Source: Hymenobacter edaphi
Lineage (GTDB): Bacteria > Bacteroidota > Bacteroidia > Cytophagales > Hymenobacteraceae
Length of the DNA: 64,000 nt
Reading direction: 5' to 3'
NCBI RefSeq assembly: GCF_003258365.1
Contig: NZ_QHKM01000005.1
Span: forward strand, 306,492 to 370,491
The notes under the pieces were generated by a model. It did no database searches, had not been told where the DNA came from, and saw only the letters and a program-made list of their open reading frames with translations. How positions within the stretch are numbered: position 1 is the stretch's first letter; the number at the start of each line of letters is the position of its first letter. Positions 54,351 to 63,872 of the stretch are shown here, piece after piece. The position numbers and the translations under genes are program-made.

Positions 54351-54584
54351 GGGCCTTCCCCCCCGGCCCCTCTCCAATAAAGAGGGGGAGCCTGACGGCA
54401 GCCTCCATTAATGACAGTGGGACCAACGAGCTTGAGCTCGTTGGTCCCACTTTTTTCATTCTATTGAATCAGGTAGATAATGGTCTACGGCAGAGTTGCG
54501 CCTCCTAAGGGGAGTAGCGCTGCAGCGTTGCTGACATCTGGCTCCCCCTCTCCCCTTGGAGAGGGGGCCGGGGGGTGAGGCCCC
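54350..54584. repeat. Long outer inverted repeat around a terminator before dnaA
   Basis: The left arm 54350-54392 (GGGGCCTTCC, then GGCCCCTCTCC and AGAGGGGGAGCC) pairs with the right arm 54540-54584 (GGCTCCCCCTCT, then GGAGAGGGGGCC and GAGGCCCC). The hairpin 54416-54456 is nested inside. The dnaA stop begins in the last base of the right arm. Confidence 0.85.
54416..54456 (+). terminator. Strong terminator in the gap before dnaA
   Basis: Perfect 17-bp arms (54416-54432 and 54435-54451) with a 2-nt loop, then TTTTT. It sits between the convergent small membrane protein gene and dnaA. Confidence 0.9.
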
Positions 54585-56170
54585 TACTTGCCGCCCGTAA
54601 ACTTCTTGCGCAGCTCCTGAATGGTAGTGCGGAAGGTTTTGTCGGAGTCGATAAGGTCCGACACGGTCTGCACCGAGTGGATGACGGTGCTATGGTCGCG
54701 CCCGCCGAAGTGGTAGCCGATGCTCTTGAGCGAGTGGTTGGTGTGCTCCTTGGCGAAGTACATGGCCACCTGCCGGGCCGTCACCACTTCCTTTTTGCGG
54801 GTTTTGGCCTTGAGCAAGTCCACCGGAATGCTGAAGTGCTCGGCCACGGTTTTCTGGATGAAGTCCAGGTTCACCTCCGCCTCCACGTCCTCGATGATGT
54901 GGCGCAGGGCCTGCTTGGCCATTTCTAGGTCGATTTCCCGGCGCGTCAGGCTCGACTGCGCAATCAGCGAAATCAGCACGCCTTCCAGCTCGCGCACGTT
55001 CGTCTCGACGGAGTAGGCGAGGTACTCCACCACCTGCGGCGGAATGTCGATGCCGTCGGCCTGCATCTTGTTCATGATGATGGCCACGCGCGTCTCGAAG
55101 TCCGGGCTCTGCAGGTCGGCGGTGAGGCCCCACTTGAAGCGGCTGAGCAGGCGTTCCTCGAAGCCCTTCAGTTCCCGCGGCGGCACGTCGGAGGTCATGA
55201 TGACCTGTTTACCGGCCTGGTGCAGGTGGTTGAAGATGTGGAAGAACATTTCCTGGGTGCGGTCCTTGCCGGCCAGAAACTGCACGTCGTCCAGGATCAG
55301 GATGTCGACCAGCAGGTAAAAGTTGCCGAAATCCTGTACCGAATTGGTTTTCAGGCTTTCGATAAACTGGTTGGTGAACTTCTCCGCCGACACGTAGAGC
55401 ACGAACTTGCCCGGGGCGTGCTCCTTGATGTGGTTGCCAATGGCCTGCACCAGGTGCGTCTTGCCCAGCCCCACGCCGCCGTAAATCATCAGCGGGTTGA
55501 ACGAGGTCGTGCCCGGCTTTTCGGCCACGGCCCAGCCGGCCGAGCGCGCCAGGCGGTTGCACGAGCCCTCGATGTAGTTGGTAAACGAGTAGTTCCCGTT
55601 CAGCTGCGAGTTCAGGTAGGTCTGGTCGCCCACGGTGCGCACCTCGAAGGGGTTGCGCAGCGGCGGCGGCGAGGCCACGGCCGCGGCGGGTTGGGCCGCG
55701 GGCTGGCGCTTAGGGTACGGGTTGCCCGAGGTGTAGGGCTGGCCGTTGGGGTTGTAGGGCGGGCGCGCGGGCGGCGCGTTGTCGGCGGCCGGGCTGGGCT
55801 GGGGCGCCATGGGGCGCACCTGGGCGGCGGTGGGCGTATTGGCCGGGGCGCGGTGCGCGGCCCCGCCGCGGGTGGCGGGCAGGTTCACGGTACGGGGGCG
55901 GGCCTGCTCGTTGCCCTGGTCCACCACCACCGAGTATTCCAGCTGCCCGTCGGGGCCCAGCTCCTGCACGATGGCCTTCTTGAGCACGTCCACGTAGTGT
56001 TCCTCCAGCCATTCGTAGAAGAACTGGCTGGGCACCTGAATGATGAGCAGGTTGCCTTGCAATGCCACCGGCACAATGGGCTCAAACCACGTGCGGAAGC
56101 TCTGCTCCCCCACGCTCCCGCGAATCACACGCAGGCAGTTGACCCAGACGGTACGGCAATCCTTCTGCAT
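54584..56170 (-). CDS. dnaA: Chromosomal replication initiator DnaA
   Basis: 528 residues. Domain I at the N-terminus (VWVNCLRVIRGSVGEQSFRTWFEPIVPV), a long Pro/Ala/Asn-rich domain II linker (about 105-170), domain III AAA+ with Walker A GGVGLGKTHLV and Walker B ILILDDVQFLAGKD, and domain IV with the DNA-binding signature FGGRDHSTVIHSV. The linker is longer than in E. coli. The neighbours are not dnaN or gyrB. One possible DnaA-box-like word (TGTGGAAAA, 1 mismatch) lies upstream at 56263-56271, too little to call an origin. Confidence 0.98.
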   Translation of the reverse strand: MQKDCRTVWVNCLRVIRGSVGEQSFRTWFEPIVPVALQGNLLIIQVPSQFFYEWLEEHYVDVLKKAIVQELGPDGQLEYSVVVDQGNEQARPRTVNLPATRGGAAHRAPANTPTAAQVRPMAPQPSPAADNAPPARPPYNPNGQPYTSGNPYPKRQPAAQPAAAVASPPPLRNPFEVRTVGDQTYLNSQLNGNYSFTNYIEGSCNRLARSAGWAVAEKPGTTSFNPLMIYGGVGLGKTHLVQAIGNHIKEHAPGKFVLYVSAEKFTNQFIESLKTNSVQDFGNFYLLVDILILDDVQFLAGKDRTQEMFFHIFNHLHQAGKQVIMTSDVPPRELKGFEERLLSRFKWGLTADLQSPDFETRVAIIMNKMQADGIDIPPQVVEYLAYSVETNVRELEGVLISLIAQSSLTRREIDLEMAKQALRHIIEDVEAEVNLDFIQKTVAEHFSIPVDLLKAKTRKKEVVTARQVAMYFAKEHTNHSLKSIGYHFGGRDHSTVIHSVQTVSDLIDSDKTFRTTIQELRKKFTGGK

Positions 56171-56215
56171 TAAACGGGCTGCGCAAGCGGTGTGTGGGGA
56201 GGGACGGGCAAAGCC

Positions 56216-56249
56216 AGCCGAAACCCGGTTTTGGAACCCGGTTTCGGCT
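56216..56249 (-). terminator. Hairpin between the 5'-nucleotidase genes and dnaA
   Basis: Perfect 15-bp arms (56216-56230 and 56235-56249) with a 4-nt loop, 50 bp after the stop of the phosphoesterase gene and 46 bp before dnaA. The following minus-strand sequence is GGCTTTG, so termination would be weak. Confidence 0.6.
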
Positions 56250-56300
56250 AGGGGGAGACAAAAATGTGGAAAAGTCGGCAGAGCGCCAAACCGATTTCCG

Positions 56301-57239
56301 CTAGCCTAAGGCTGAAGCGTTGATACTCAGCGACTCAGCTGCCGCCACTGCTTTGCGGCCCGTGGCGCGGTCAAACGCGTAGTCGATTCGTCCCAATTTG
56401 ATACCCGACCAGCCCACCTGGTTGATAAGCGTGCGGTGGCCCTGCGGCCCTTCCACCACCGTGGGCGCGTCGAGGAAGGTGTGGGTGTGCCCGCCGATGA
56501 TCAGGTCGATGCCGGGGGCGCCGGCGGCCAGCTTGTGGTCATCCACCTTGCCCGACTCGTACTTGTAGCCCAGGTGCGAGAGGCAGATGACCAGGTCGCA
56601 CTTCTCAGCTCCGCGCAGGTGCTGCACCTGCTCCCGGGCCACGGCCACGGGGTCGAGGTACCTGGTGGCGCCGTAGTTCTTGTCGGATATCAGCCCGGCC
56701 ATTTCGATGCCCACCCCGAACACGCCGATGCGCACGCCCTGCTTCACGAACACCTTGTAGGGCTGGAAGCGGCCCTTCAGCGGGGTCTGGCTGAAGTCGT
56801 AGTTGGCAATCAGGAAGGGGAACTGCGCCTGGGGCAGCTGCTTTTCCAGGCCCTGCAGGCCGTTGTCGAAGTCGTGGTTGCCCAGGGTGGCCGCGTCGTA
56901 CTGCATCTGGCTCATGAGCTTGTACTCCAGCTCGCCCCCGAAGAAGTTGAAGTAGGGCGTGCCCTGCCAGATGTCGCCCGCGTCGAGCAGCAGCACGTTG
57001 GGCTGCTCCTGCCGGATGCGGGCCACCAGCGCCGCCCGCCGGGCCATGCCGCCCTGGTCGGCCCACTGCGCCGCGCCCACCGGAAAGGGGTCGATGCGCG
57101 AATGCATGTCGTTGGTGTGCAGAATGGTGAGGCGCACCGGCTTGGCGGCGCCCAGCGCCGGGGTAATCAGCCCCGGCCCCGCCAGGCCCAGCCCGGCCGC
57201 ACCCAGCGCGGAAGTTTTGATGAAGTCGCGACGGTTCAT
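56301..57239 (-). CDS. 5'-nucleotidase, N-terminal metallophosphoesterase half
   Basis: 312 residues from the ATG at 57239, giving a Tat-type leader MNRRDFIKTSALGAAGLGLAG. The metallophosphatase motifs are TILHTNDMHSR (DxH), DAGDIWQG (GDxxQ), ATLGNHDFDNG (GNHE/D) and IIGGHTHTF (GHxH), all intact. It hydrolyses nucleoside monophosphates or similar in the periplasm. It lacks the usual C-terminal substrate domain, which is encoded by the gene upstream at 57332-58093 on the same strand. Confidence 0.92.
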   Translation of the reverse strand: MNRRDFIKTSALGAAGLGLAGPGLITPALGAAKPVRLTILHTNDMHSRIDPFPVGAAQWADQGGMARRAALVARIRQEQPNVLLLDAGDIWQGTPYFNFFGGELEYKLMSQMQYDAATLGNHDFDNGLQGLEKQLPQAQFPFLIANYDFSQTPLKGRFQPYKVFVKQGVRIGVFGVGIEMAGLISDKNYGATRYLDPVAVAREQVQHLRGAEKCDLVICLSHLGYKYESGKVDDHKLAAGAPGIDLIIGGHTHTFLDAPTVVEGPQGHRTLINQVGWSGIKLGRIDYAFDRATGRKAVAAAESLSINASALG

Positions 57240-57331
57240 GGTTTCAAAAGGCACTTATCAGTAGGCACTCCACAGGGGTTCCGGGCTCCGGGTGTTGTCG
57301 GAGCGGCCGCCCGGGGCGCACTAGTCATTAC

Positions 57332-58093
57332 TTATTGATGGTCGAACTTCACCCGGCCTTCGACTTTGGCCGTCACCGGCCGGCCGTCCTTGGTGAGCTG
57401 GCGGATGTGCTCGTTGAAGGCCGTGCGCAGCAGCACGTTGGTGCGGCGCGGCGGCAGCGGACGAAAGAAGTCGAGCTTGTCGCCGCCACCGGCCAGGTAG
57501 TCGCTGATGGCAATGGTGTAGGTGCGGTCCTTGGCCGGGTCGAATGCTTCCTTGCCGATGCGGATGTCGGTGGGGCGGCCGTCGGGGGTGGCGGTATAGG
57601 TGGCGCCCGACACCGCCATGTGGATGGGCGCCGCGTACTCGAACAGCTGCTGCACCACCGAGGCGGGGGCATCGAGCACCACCAGCTCGTTTTCGAAGGG
57701 CATCAGCTCGAAGATGTTGCCGGTGGTGATGTTGCCGGCGGGCAGCTCGGCGCGCAGGCCGCCGTTGGTCACCACGCCCAGGTCGATGGGCTGGCCCAGC
57801 TCCCGCGCGGCCCGCTCGCGCTGAATGTCGCCGGCGAAGTTGGCCAGCGGCGACTCGCCGGGGTTCTTGCGGAGCGCTTCGGGGGCGCGGCCAATGACCT
57901 CGTCCATCTGCTGCTGGACTTTCAGACGGTAGGGCGCCACCACGGCTTCCACCTTAGGGTCGGCGGGCTGGGCAGCCGTCACGGGCTGGGCCGTGGTGGT
58001 GAGCCGGGCGGTGGGCTGCAGGGCGCCGCGCTGGCAGGCCGTGGCCGCCACTAACAGGACCAGCGCCGCGCCGCGAGTACAAAATCGGGCCAT
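57332..58093 (-). CDS. 5'-nucleotidase, C-terminal domain lipoprotein
   Basis: 253 residues from the ATG at 58093; the long frame to 58417 is unconserved. Signal peptide with lipobox VAATAC (Cys20). It consists only of the 5'-nucleotidase C-terminal (substrate-binding) domain: NFAGDIQRERA, DLGVVTNGGLRAELPAGNITTGNIFELMPFENELVVLD, and YTIAISDYLAGGGDKLDFF. Together with the downstream phosphoesterase it makes up a normal two-domain enzyme split into two genes. A -7 box lies at 58121-58128. Confidence 0.9.
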   Translation of the reverse strand: MARFCTRGAALVLLVAATACQRGALQPTARLTTTAQPVTAAQPADPKVEAVVAPYRLKVQQQMDEVIGRAPEALRKNPGESPLANFAGDIQRERAARELGQPIDLGVVTNGGLRAELPAGNITTGNIFELMPFENELVVLDAPASVVQQLFEYAAPIHMAVSGATYTATPDGRPTDIRIGKEAFDPAKDRTYTIAISDYLAGGGDKLDFFRPLPPRRTNVLLRTAFNEHIRQLTKDGRPVTAKVEGRVKFDHQ

Positions 58094-58120
58094 TGGGATT
58101 TTTGGGGAAACTACAGGGCA

Positions 58121-58128
58121 CAAAGGTA
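58121..58128 (-). promoter_or_regulatory. -7 box TACCTTTG for the split 5'-nucleotidase operon
   Basis: An exact TAnnTTTG match on the minus strand, 27 bp before the ATG at 58093. Confidence 0.55.
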
Positions 58129-58274
58129 CGGGGTGGGGTCGGTGGTTCCCGAGGACGCCGTTAACATTGGCCGACGGGGCCAACCGAGTGGCCCCGCTTC
58201 GTTGCGGGCAAGCTAGTATCTTGCGGGCACCGATGCGGGCCGTTTTGGCCCGTCTGCTGCCTGTTAGCACGCTT

Positions 58275-60098
58275 ATGTCCGACAGCCCCCGTCCCGCCGC
58301 CTTATCCTTTTCCGAATTCGAGCCGCTGAGCGCGGCCGCCTGGCAGGCCCGCATTGCCCGCGACCTGAAGGGCGCCGACCCCGCCGACCTGCGCTGGGAA
58401 ACGCCCGAGGGCCTCACGCTGGAGCCGTTCTACCACCGCGAGGCCCTGGCCGCCCTCGGCAACGTGCCCGCCCCGCAGGTGCGCGCCGTGCGCCGCGCTG
58501 CCCCCAACTCCTGGCGCAACCTGCCCACCCTGCTGGTGCCCGCCGGCACCGACGGCCGCGCCGCCATCGACCACGCCGCCCGCGCCCTGCAGGGCGGGGC
58601 CGACGGGGCGCACTTCGACCTCTCCGAGCCGGAGCATTTCGACGTGGGCTACCTGGCGGCTACGCTCCCGCTGGAGCAGGGCGTGTGGGGCTTTACGGTG
58701 TGCCGGCAGCCCGAGGAATTCACCCTGCGCCTGGTTGATGCCGCCCTCGACCGCCCGCTCCGGGGCTTTCTGCGCTACGCCCCGGGCTCGAACAGCTCGC
58801 CCGACGACTACGCCCTGCTGGTGCACGGGCTGCGCCGCTGCGTGCAGCTCACGCGCCACCTGCCGGAGTTTTTCCCGCTGGCCGTCAACGGGCAGTTTTT
58901 CAACAGCCGCGGCGCCACCGCCGTGCAGGAGCTGGCCTACACGCTCAACACGGCGGCCGTATTCCTCGACAACATCCCCGCCGACGACCTCGACCTGGAC
59001 GTGACGGCCATTGCCGCCGCCCTGCACGTGCACGTGGGCATCGGGCCGAGCTACTTCGTGGAAATGGCCAAGCTGCGCGCCCTGCGCCGGCTCTGGGCCA
59101 CGCTGCTGCACGCCTTCGGGGTGCGGCCCGAGGTGGCCGCCACGCTGCGCATCCACGCCACCACCTCGTCGTGGACGCAGACCACGCTGGACCCGCACAC
59201 CAACATGCTGCGCGTGACCACCGAGGCCATGAGCGCGGTGCTGGGCGGGGCCGATTCCGTGTCCGTCACGCCCTACGACAGCCTGTACGCGGCGCCCAAC
59301 GAGTTTTCGAGCCGCATTGCCCGCAACGTGCCGGTGATTCTGCGCGAGGAAGCCTATCTCGACCGCGTGGCCGACCCCGCCGCCGGCTCCTACTTCATCG
59401 AAACGCTCACCGACCAGCTGGCCCGCGAGGCCTGGGCCCTGTTTCAGCAGACCGAGGCGGCCGGCGGCCTGCTGGTGGCCCGCGGCAAGGTGTACGAAAG
59501 CATCCGCCTGGCCACCATGGAGCAGTTCCGGCGCATTGCCACCGGCGAGCAGGTTATCGTGGGCACCAACCGCTTCCAGAACCTGAAGGAACAGTTCAGC
59601 TTCGACCCCAAGAAGCTCCTGCGCAGCCGGCAGTTCGACTCGACGCGCGCGGCCTACCCCTCGGAGGTTCTGCGCCTGGCCACGGCCATGCACTTCATCC
59701 GCAAGGAGCTGAAAAAGAAAAAGGCCGCCGTGGTGCTGCTCGGCACCGATACCATTCAGCAGATCTACGACTCCTTCGTGCGCCTGCTGCCGGCCGAGCA
59801 GCGCCCGGCCATGAGCGAGGTGCCCGCCCGCGGCGACCTGTCCCTGCTCTTCTCCACGCCCGAGGAAGCGACCCTGATGTCGGCGCGGCCCGAGCAGTTC
59901 CAGCAGTTCGCTGACTTCGTGCGCAACCGCCCCGACGACAGCGAAGACGACGGGGAGCAGCTGCAGCACGAGGCCCCCGTGCTCCTGGCCTGCGACCTGC
60001 CCACCATGCAGGATGCCGTGCGCTACTTCGGCTTCAAGGAATTCACCGTGTCGGGCTACAGCACGGATGACGTGCTGGCCAGGCTTCAGGGCCGGTAA
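58275..60098 (+). CDS. mutA: Methylmalonyl-CoA mutase small subunit
   Basis: 607 residues from the ATG at 58275; the longer frame from 57993 overlaps the nucleotidase gene. The small (beta) subunit pairs with MutB to interconvert methylmalonyl-CoA and succinyl-CoA. Family segments are FSEFEPLSAAAWQARIARDLKGADPADLRWETPEGL at the start, QELAYTLNTAAVFLDNI, RIHATTSSWTQTTLDPHTNMLRVTTEAMSAVLGGADSVSVTPYD and the substrate-domain ADPAAGSYFIETLTDQLA. Its B12-like C-terminal domain lacks the DxHxxG motif, as expected for the non-catalytic subunit. Confidence 0.95.
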   Translation: MSDSPRPAALSFSEFEPLSAAAWQARIARDLKGADPADLRWETPEGLTLEPFYHREALAALGNVPAPQVRAVRRAAPNSWRNLPTLLVPAGTDGRAAIDHAARALQGGADGAHFDLSEPEHFDVGYLAATLPLEQGVWGFTVCRQPEEFTLRLVDAALDRPLRGFLRYAPGSNSSPDDYALLVHGLRRCVQLTRHLPEFFPLAVNGQFFNSRGATAVQELAYTLNTAAVFLDNIPADDLDLDVTAIAAALHVHVGIGPSYFVEMAKLRALRRLWATLLHAFGVRPEVAATLRIHATTSSWTQTTLDPHTNMLRVTTEAMSAVLGGADSVSVTPYDSLYAAPNEFSSRIARNVPVILREEAYLDRVADPAAGSYFIETLTDQLAREAWALFQQTEAAGGLLVARGKVYESIRLATMEQFRRIATGEQVIVGTNRFQNLKEQFSFDPKKLLRSRQFDSTRAAYPSEVLRLATAMHFIRKELKKKKAAVVLLGTDTIQQIYDSFVRLLPAEQRPAMSEVPARGDLSLLFSTPEEATLMSARPEQFQQFADFVRNRPDDSEDDGEQLQHEAPVLLACDLPTMQDAVRYFGFKEFTVSGYSTDDVLARLQGR

Positions 60099-60116
60099 CA
60101 CGACATAATCAAGAAC

Positions 60117-60245
60117 GTCATGTCGAGCGCAGCCGAGGCATCTCGCCAGATAGTAGTGTCCTGCTTCGATCAGCTCAGCAGGACGTTCTTTTCCTCCATC
60201 GTGCAACGACGCCTGCGAGATTCCTCGACTTCGCTCGGAATGACG
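60117..60245. repeat. Inverted repeat with inner hairpin between mutA and mutB
   Basis: The outer arms 60117-60146 (GTCATGTCGAGCGCAGCCGA...) and 60215-60245 are diverged reverse complements of a GTCATTCCGAGCGAAGTCGAG-type repeat. Inside, GTCCTGCT (60158-60165) pairs with AGCAGGAC (60177-60184), followed by GTTCTTTTCC. It could weaken read-through from mutA to mutB. Confidence 0.7.
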
Positions 60246-60303
60246 TGCTAGAGGCACCCGACACCTCTCCCAGCGCCGCCCGCCGCGGCCCCAGCCCAAC
60301 CCC

Positions 60304-62436
60304 ATGAAACCCGACTTCGCCCATATTCCCTACGACGCCGCGCCGCAACCCGCGCCGCCGGTGCAGCCCGCCAGCAACCCCACGCCCGAAGGCATCAACC
60401 TGAAAGGCTACTACACGGCCGACGACGTGGCCCCGCTCGACCACCTGGGCTTCGGGGCCGGGCAGGCGCCCTACCTGCGCGGGCCCTACAGCACCATGTA
60501 CGTGCAGAACCCCTGGACCGTGCGCCAGTACGCGGGCTTCAGCACGGCCGAGGAATCCAATGCCTTCTACCGCCGCAACCTCGCCGGCGGGCAGAAGGGC
60601 CTCTCGGTGGCCTTCGACCTGGCCACCCACCGCGGCTACGACTCCGACCACCCGCGCGTCGTGGGCGACGTGGGCAAGGCCGGCGTGGCCATCGACTCGG
60701 TGGAGGACATGAAGCTGCTCTTCGACCAGATTCCGCTGGACCAGATGTCGGTATCGATGACCATGAACGGGGCGGTGCTCCCGATTATGGCCTTCTACAT
60801 CGTGGCGGCCGAGGAGCAGGGCGTGGCGCCCGAGAAGCTGGCGGGCACCATTCAGAACGACATTCTGAAGGAGTTCATGGTGCGCAACACCTACATCTAC
60901 CCGCCCGAGCCGTCGATGCGCATCATTGCCGACATCTTCAGCTACACCGCCCAGCGGATGCCCAAGTTCAACAGTATCAGCATCTCGGGTTACCACATGC
61001 AGGAAGCCGGCGCCACCGCCGACCTGGAGCTGGCCTATACCCTGGCCGACGGCGTGGAGTACGTGCGCGCCGGCCTGAAAGCGGGCATGACCATCGACCA
61101 GTTCGCGCCGCGCCTGTCCTTCTTCTGGGCCATCGGCATGAACCACTTCATGGAAATTGCCAAGCTGCGCGCCGGCCGCCTGCTCTGGGCCAAGCTCATC
61201 AAGCAGTTCGGGGCCGAAAACCCCAAGTCGCTGGCCCTGCGCACCCACTGCCAGACCTCGGGCTACTCGCTCACCGAGCAGGACCCGTTCAACAACGTGG
61301 CCCGCACCACCGTGGAAGCCCTGGCCGCGGCCCTGGGCGGCACCCAGAGCCTGCACACCAACGCCCTCGACGAGGCCATTGCCCTGCCCACCGACTTTTC
61401 GGCCCGCATTGCCCGCAACACCCAGCTCTACCTGCAGCACGAAACCGACATCACCCGCGTGGTGGACCCCTGGGGCGGCTCCTACTACGTGGAGACGCTC
61501 ACCCACGAGCTGGCCGACAAGGCCTGGGCGCTGATTCAGGAAGTGGAGGCGCTCGGCGGCATGGCCAAGGCCATCGAAACCGGGCTGCCCAAGCTGCGCA
61601 TCGAAGAAGCCGCCGCCCGCAAGCAGGCCCGCATCGACTCGGGCAAGGAAATCATCGTGGGCGTGAACAAGTACCGCCTCAGCGACGAGGAAGCCGCCCG
61701 GGAAACCCAGATCGAAATCCTCGACATCGACAACGCCGCCGTGCGTGAGTCGCAGATTGCGCGGCTGAAGCGCATCCGCGCCGGGCGCGACAACGCGGCC
61801 GTGCAGCAAGCCCTCCAGGCCCTGACCGACGCGGCGCGCTCCACGGAGAATCTGCTGGAGCTGGCCGTGCAGGCCGCCCGCCTGCGCGCCACCCTCGGCG
61901 AAATCTCCGACGCGCTCGAAACCGTCTTTGGCCGCCACCAGGCCACCATCCGCACCGTCTCGGGGGTGTACTCCGCCGAAATGGACTACGACCAGGAATT
62001 TGCCAAGGCCCGGCAGCTGGCCGACGAGTTCAGCCAGCGCGAAGGCCGCCGACCCCGCCTGATGGTGGCCAAAATGGGCCAGGACGGCCACGACCGCGGC
62101 GCCAAAGTCATTGCCACCTCCTTCGCCGACGTGGGCTTCGACGTGGACATTGCCCCCCTGTTCCAGACGCCCGCCGAAGTAGCCCGCCAGGCCGCCGAAA
62201 ACGACGTGCACGTGGTAGGCGTGTCCTCGCTGGCCGCCGGCCACAAAACCCTCATTCCCCAGCTCCTCGCCGAGCTGGCCCAGCTCGGCCGCGAAGACAT
62301 CCTCGTCATTGCCGGCGGCGTCATCCCCTCGCAGGACTACCAGTTCCTCTACGACGCCGGCGTCACCGGCATCTACGGCCCCGGCACCGTCATTGCCGTA
62401 GCCGCGCAGGAGATTCTGGGGAAGCTGGGGGAGTAG
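60304..62436 (+). CDS. mutB: Methylmalonyl-CoA mutase large (catalytic) subunit
   Basis: 710 residues, full length. The TIM barrel holds [23 protein letters not shown] sequence ([42 protein letters not shown]) and [19 protein letters not shown]. The B12 domain has the DxHxxG motif in [12 protein letters not shown], with the cobalt-ligating His at residue 596, and the later [24 protein letters not shown]. Adenosylcobalamin would come from the PduO enzyme encoded at 15283. No MeaB chaperone gene is in the window. A 28-bp terminator hairpin begins 4 bp after the stop. Confidence 0.98.
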   Translation: MKPDFAHIPYDAAPQPAPPVQPASNPTPEGINLKGYYTADDVAPLDHLGFGAGQAPYLRGPYSTMYVQNPWTVRQYAGFSTAEESNAFYRRNLAGGQKGLSVAFDLATHRGYDSDHPRVVGDVGKAGVAIDSVEDMKLLFDQIPLDQMSVSMTMNGAVLPIMAFYIVAAEEQGVAPEKLAGTIQNDILKEFMVRNTYIYPPEPSMRIIADIFSYTAQRMPKFNSISISGYHMQEAGATADLELAYTLADGVEYVRAGLKAGMTIDQFAPRLSFFWAIGMNHFMEIAKLRAGRLLWAKLIKQFGAENPKSLALRTHCQTSGYSLTEQDPFNNVARTTVEALAAALGGTQSLHTNALDEAIALPTDFSARIARNTQLYLQHETDITRVVDPWGGSYYVETLTHELADKAWALIQEVEALGGMAKAIETGLPKLRIEEAAARKQARIDSGKEIIVGVNKYRLSDEEAARETQIEILDIDNAAVRESQIARLKRIRAGRDNAAVQQALQALTDAARSTENLLELAVQAARLRATLGEISDALETVFGRHQATIRTVSGVYSAEMDYDQEFAKARQLADEFSQREGRRPRLMVAKMGQDGHDRGAKVIATSFADVGFDVDIAPLFQTPAEVARQAAENDVHVVGVSSLAAGHKTLIPQLLAELAQLGREDILVIAGGVIPSQDYQFLYDAGVTGIYGPGTVIAVAAQEILGKLGE

Positions 62437-62439
62437 AAC

Positions 62440-62500
62440 AGGAATTAGAGTAAAGCAAAAGAGCCGGTTATGCCGGCTCTTTTGCTTTACTCTAATTCCT
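62440..62500. terminator. 28-bp bidirectional terminator after mutB
   Basis: Perfect 28-bp arms (62440-62467 and 62473-62500) with a 5-nt loop, carrying CTTTTGCTTTACTCT on one arm and its complement on the other, so T-rich in both directions. The right arm contains the stop codon and last residues of the converging AT-rich ATPase gene. Confidence 0.9.
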
Positions 62501-63859
62501 AAATAAATCATCTAATTCATCGATTTCAAAGTCACCTGCATCACCTTCTTTATTCAGCTCCTTGGTAAACTGTTCATATATTTTCTGGAGAAAATATTCG
62601 TTTTTAACATTTCTATCTTTATTATCCATCATGCAAATAAAATATGATTTTATGAAATGATCTGAAAACCCATAAGCATCAGACTGTTCATAGTAATTAA
62701 GAACTTCCCCCTTATCAGCACCAATCAATTGACCTAATACATGTTTTAAATCAACATTATTAGACTTACATTCATGCTCAAATTTCCTACAAAGCTTATC
62801 AAACGATATTTCATCATCTTTACTTTGCGCCATGTACTCAAGCACTTTTTTAGGCAAAGAACTCGATTTACCATTAACAACAATAGGCTTTACTGCAACA
62901 TCAAATTTCCATTTTAATGATGCAGAATTATCATCTATATAATCTTTAACAGCATTCTGAAGATCATCCATCGTTATTTTTATCTTAAACTCACTTGTAT
63001 CTTTTATATCAAGATTTAAGCAACAATTCAAACAAAGTTGATGACAAATTGATGCTAATCCACTGGAAATATCGACTATTCTATCAATAACCTCTAATGA
63101 AAATATGATATTAAGCTTAGCTTCGCCTTTCAAAATAATTTCTTTTAATTCTTCTTTACTCAACAATGGTACCTCAAGCTCTGCGACTCTAGTATTCATT
63201 TCTCTATCAAATTCTATTACCTGCCTTCCAGTATTAACAGCCCCTATTGCAATAATTTTCACAGCAGGACTGTCAGCAGCAGAATCCATGAACACTTTCA
63301 TTATTTGAGAAGCTTTTTTCTTCTCATCTTGCTTTATTTTATGAAAATCCTCTAAGATCCAGCAAGCATTTATATCACCAAAAAATTTTGCCAAGCGTTG
63401 AGGTGTCAACTGAGGAGGCAAAACAGCTTTCTGTTTCTCAGAAGAAGAAATTTCCCCGCTCAATGTTGTCTGATTCTTAATAGCCCAGAAATCAGAAGAT
63501 ACCTGAGAGCTTATACCCACTTTCTTAGCAACAACTTTTTCATCGATTATAAATTTACCCATTTGATCAAATGCATCTAAAACAATTTGCTCAAAACTCA
63601 TACTTTCCATACACATTGTTTTCACATATCTACTATATATTCCAGATATTTTATTAAGAAGTAGTGTAGTTTTACCCGAACCACTATGTCCATAGATTAT
63701 TATTTGTTTTCCAGGCGTAGTAAGCGCCCTCATTAATTTACCATTTATTCGCTCACCACGATCCACAAACGTCACAAATGCTGGCGAAGTAGGAGTAAAT
63801 ACATTCTCCAACTTGTAAACCTGCATCCCATCTTTCGTTTTCGTTCTTTCTTTCGACAT
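62492..63859 (-). CDS. AT-rich AAA-type ATPase, ORC/STAND-like, probably acquired
   Basis: 455 residues. Walker A is GHSGSGKT (57-64), Walker B WILEDFH (167-173), and NTRVAELEVPLLSKEELKEII has the arginine and winged-helix-side spacing seen in Orc1/Cdc6- and TniB/TnsC-like AAA modules. The C-terminal 150 residues may hold winged-helix folds. Codon use is strikingly AT-rich (AAA, ATA, TTA, TCA frequent) against GC-rich neighbours, which points to transfer. Similar stand-alone ATPases occur in defence islands and transposon targeting modules, but no partner is visible here; it may lie beyond the IS to the right. Confidence 0.8.
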   Translation of the reverse strand: MSKERTKTKDGMQVYKLENVFTPTSPAFVTFVDRGERINGKLMRALTTPGKQIIIYGHSGSGKTTLLLNKISGIYSRYVKTMCMESMSFEQIVLDAFDQMGKFIIDEKVVAKKVGISSQVSSDFWAIKNQTTLSGEISSSEKQKAVLPPQLTPQRLAKFFGDINACWILEDFHKIKQDEKKKASQIMKVFMDSAADSPAVKIIAIGAVNTGRQVIEFDREMNTRVAELEVPLLSKEELKEIILKGEAKLNIIFSLEVIDRIVDISSGLASICHQLCLNCCLNLDIKDTSEFKIKITMDDLQNAVKDYIDDNSASLKWKFDVAVKPIVVNGKSSSLPKKVLEYMAQSKDDEISFDKLCRKFEHECKSNNVDLKHVLGQLIGADKGEVLNYYEQSDAYGFSDHFIKSYFICMMDNKDRNVKNEYFLQKIYEQFTKELNKEGDAGDFEIDELDDLFRN

Positions 63860-63872
63860 ATCTGAATGATTT

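Noticed and set aside
56171..56300. Possible replication origin next to dnaA
   Set aside because: Only one DnaA-box-like word with a mismatch (TGTGGAAAA) and no AT-rich unwinding region; the neighbours are not typical of oriC.
58302..62511. Long antisense frames opposite mutA and mutB (667 and 778 codons)
   Set aside because: Same GC-bias artefact over well-recognised genes.
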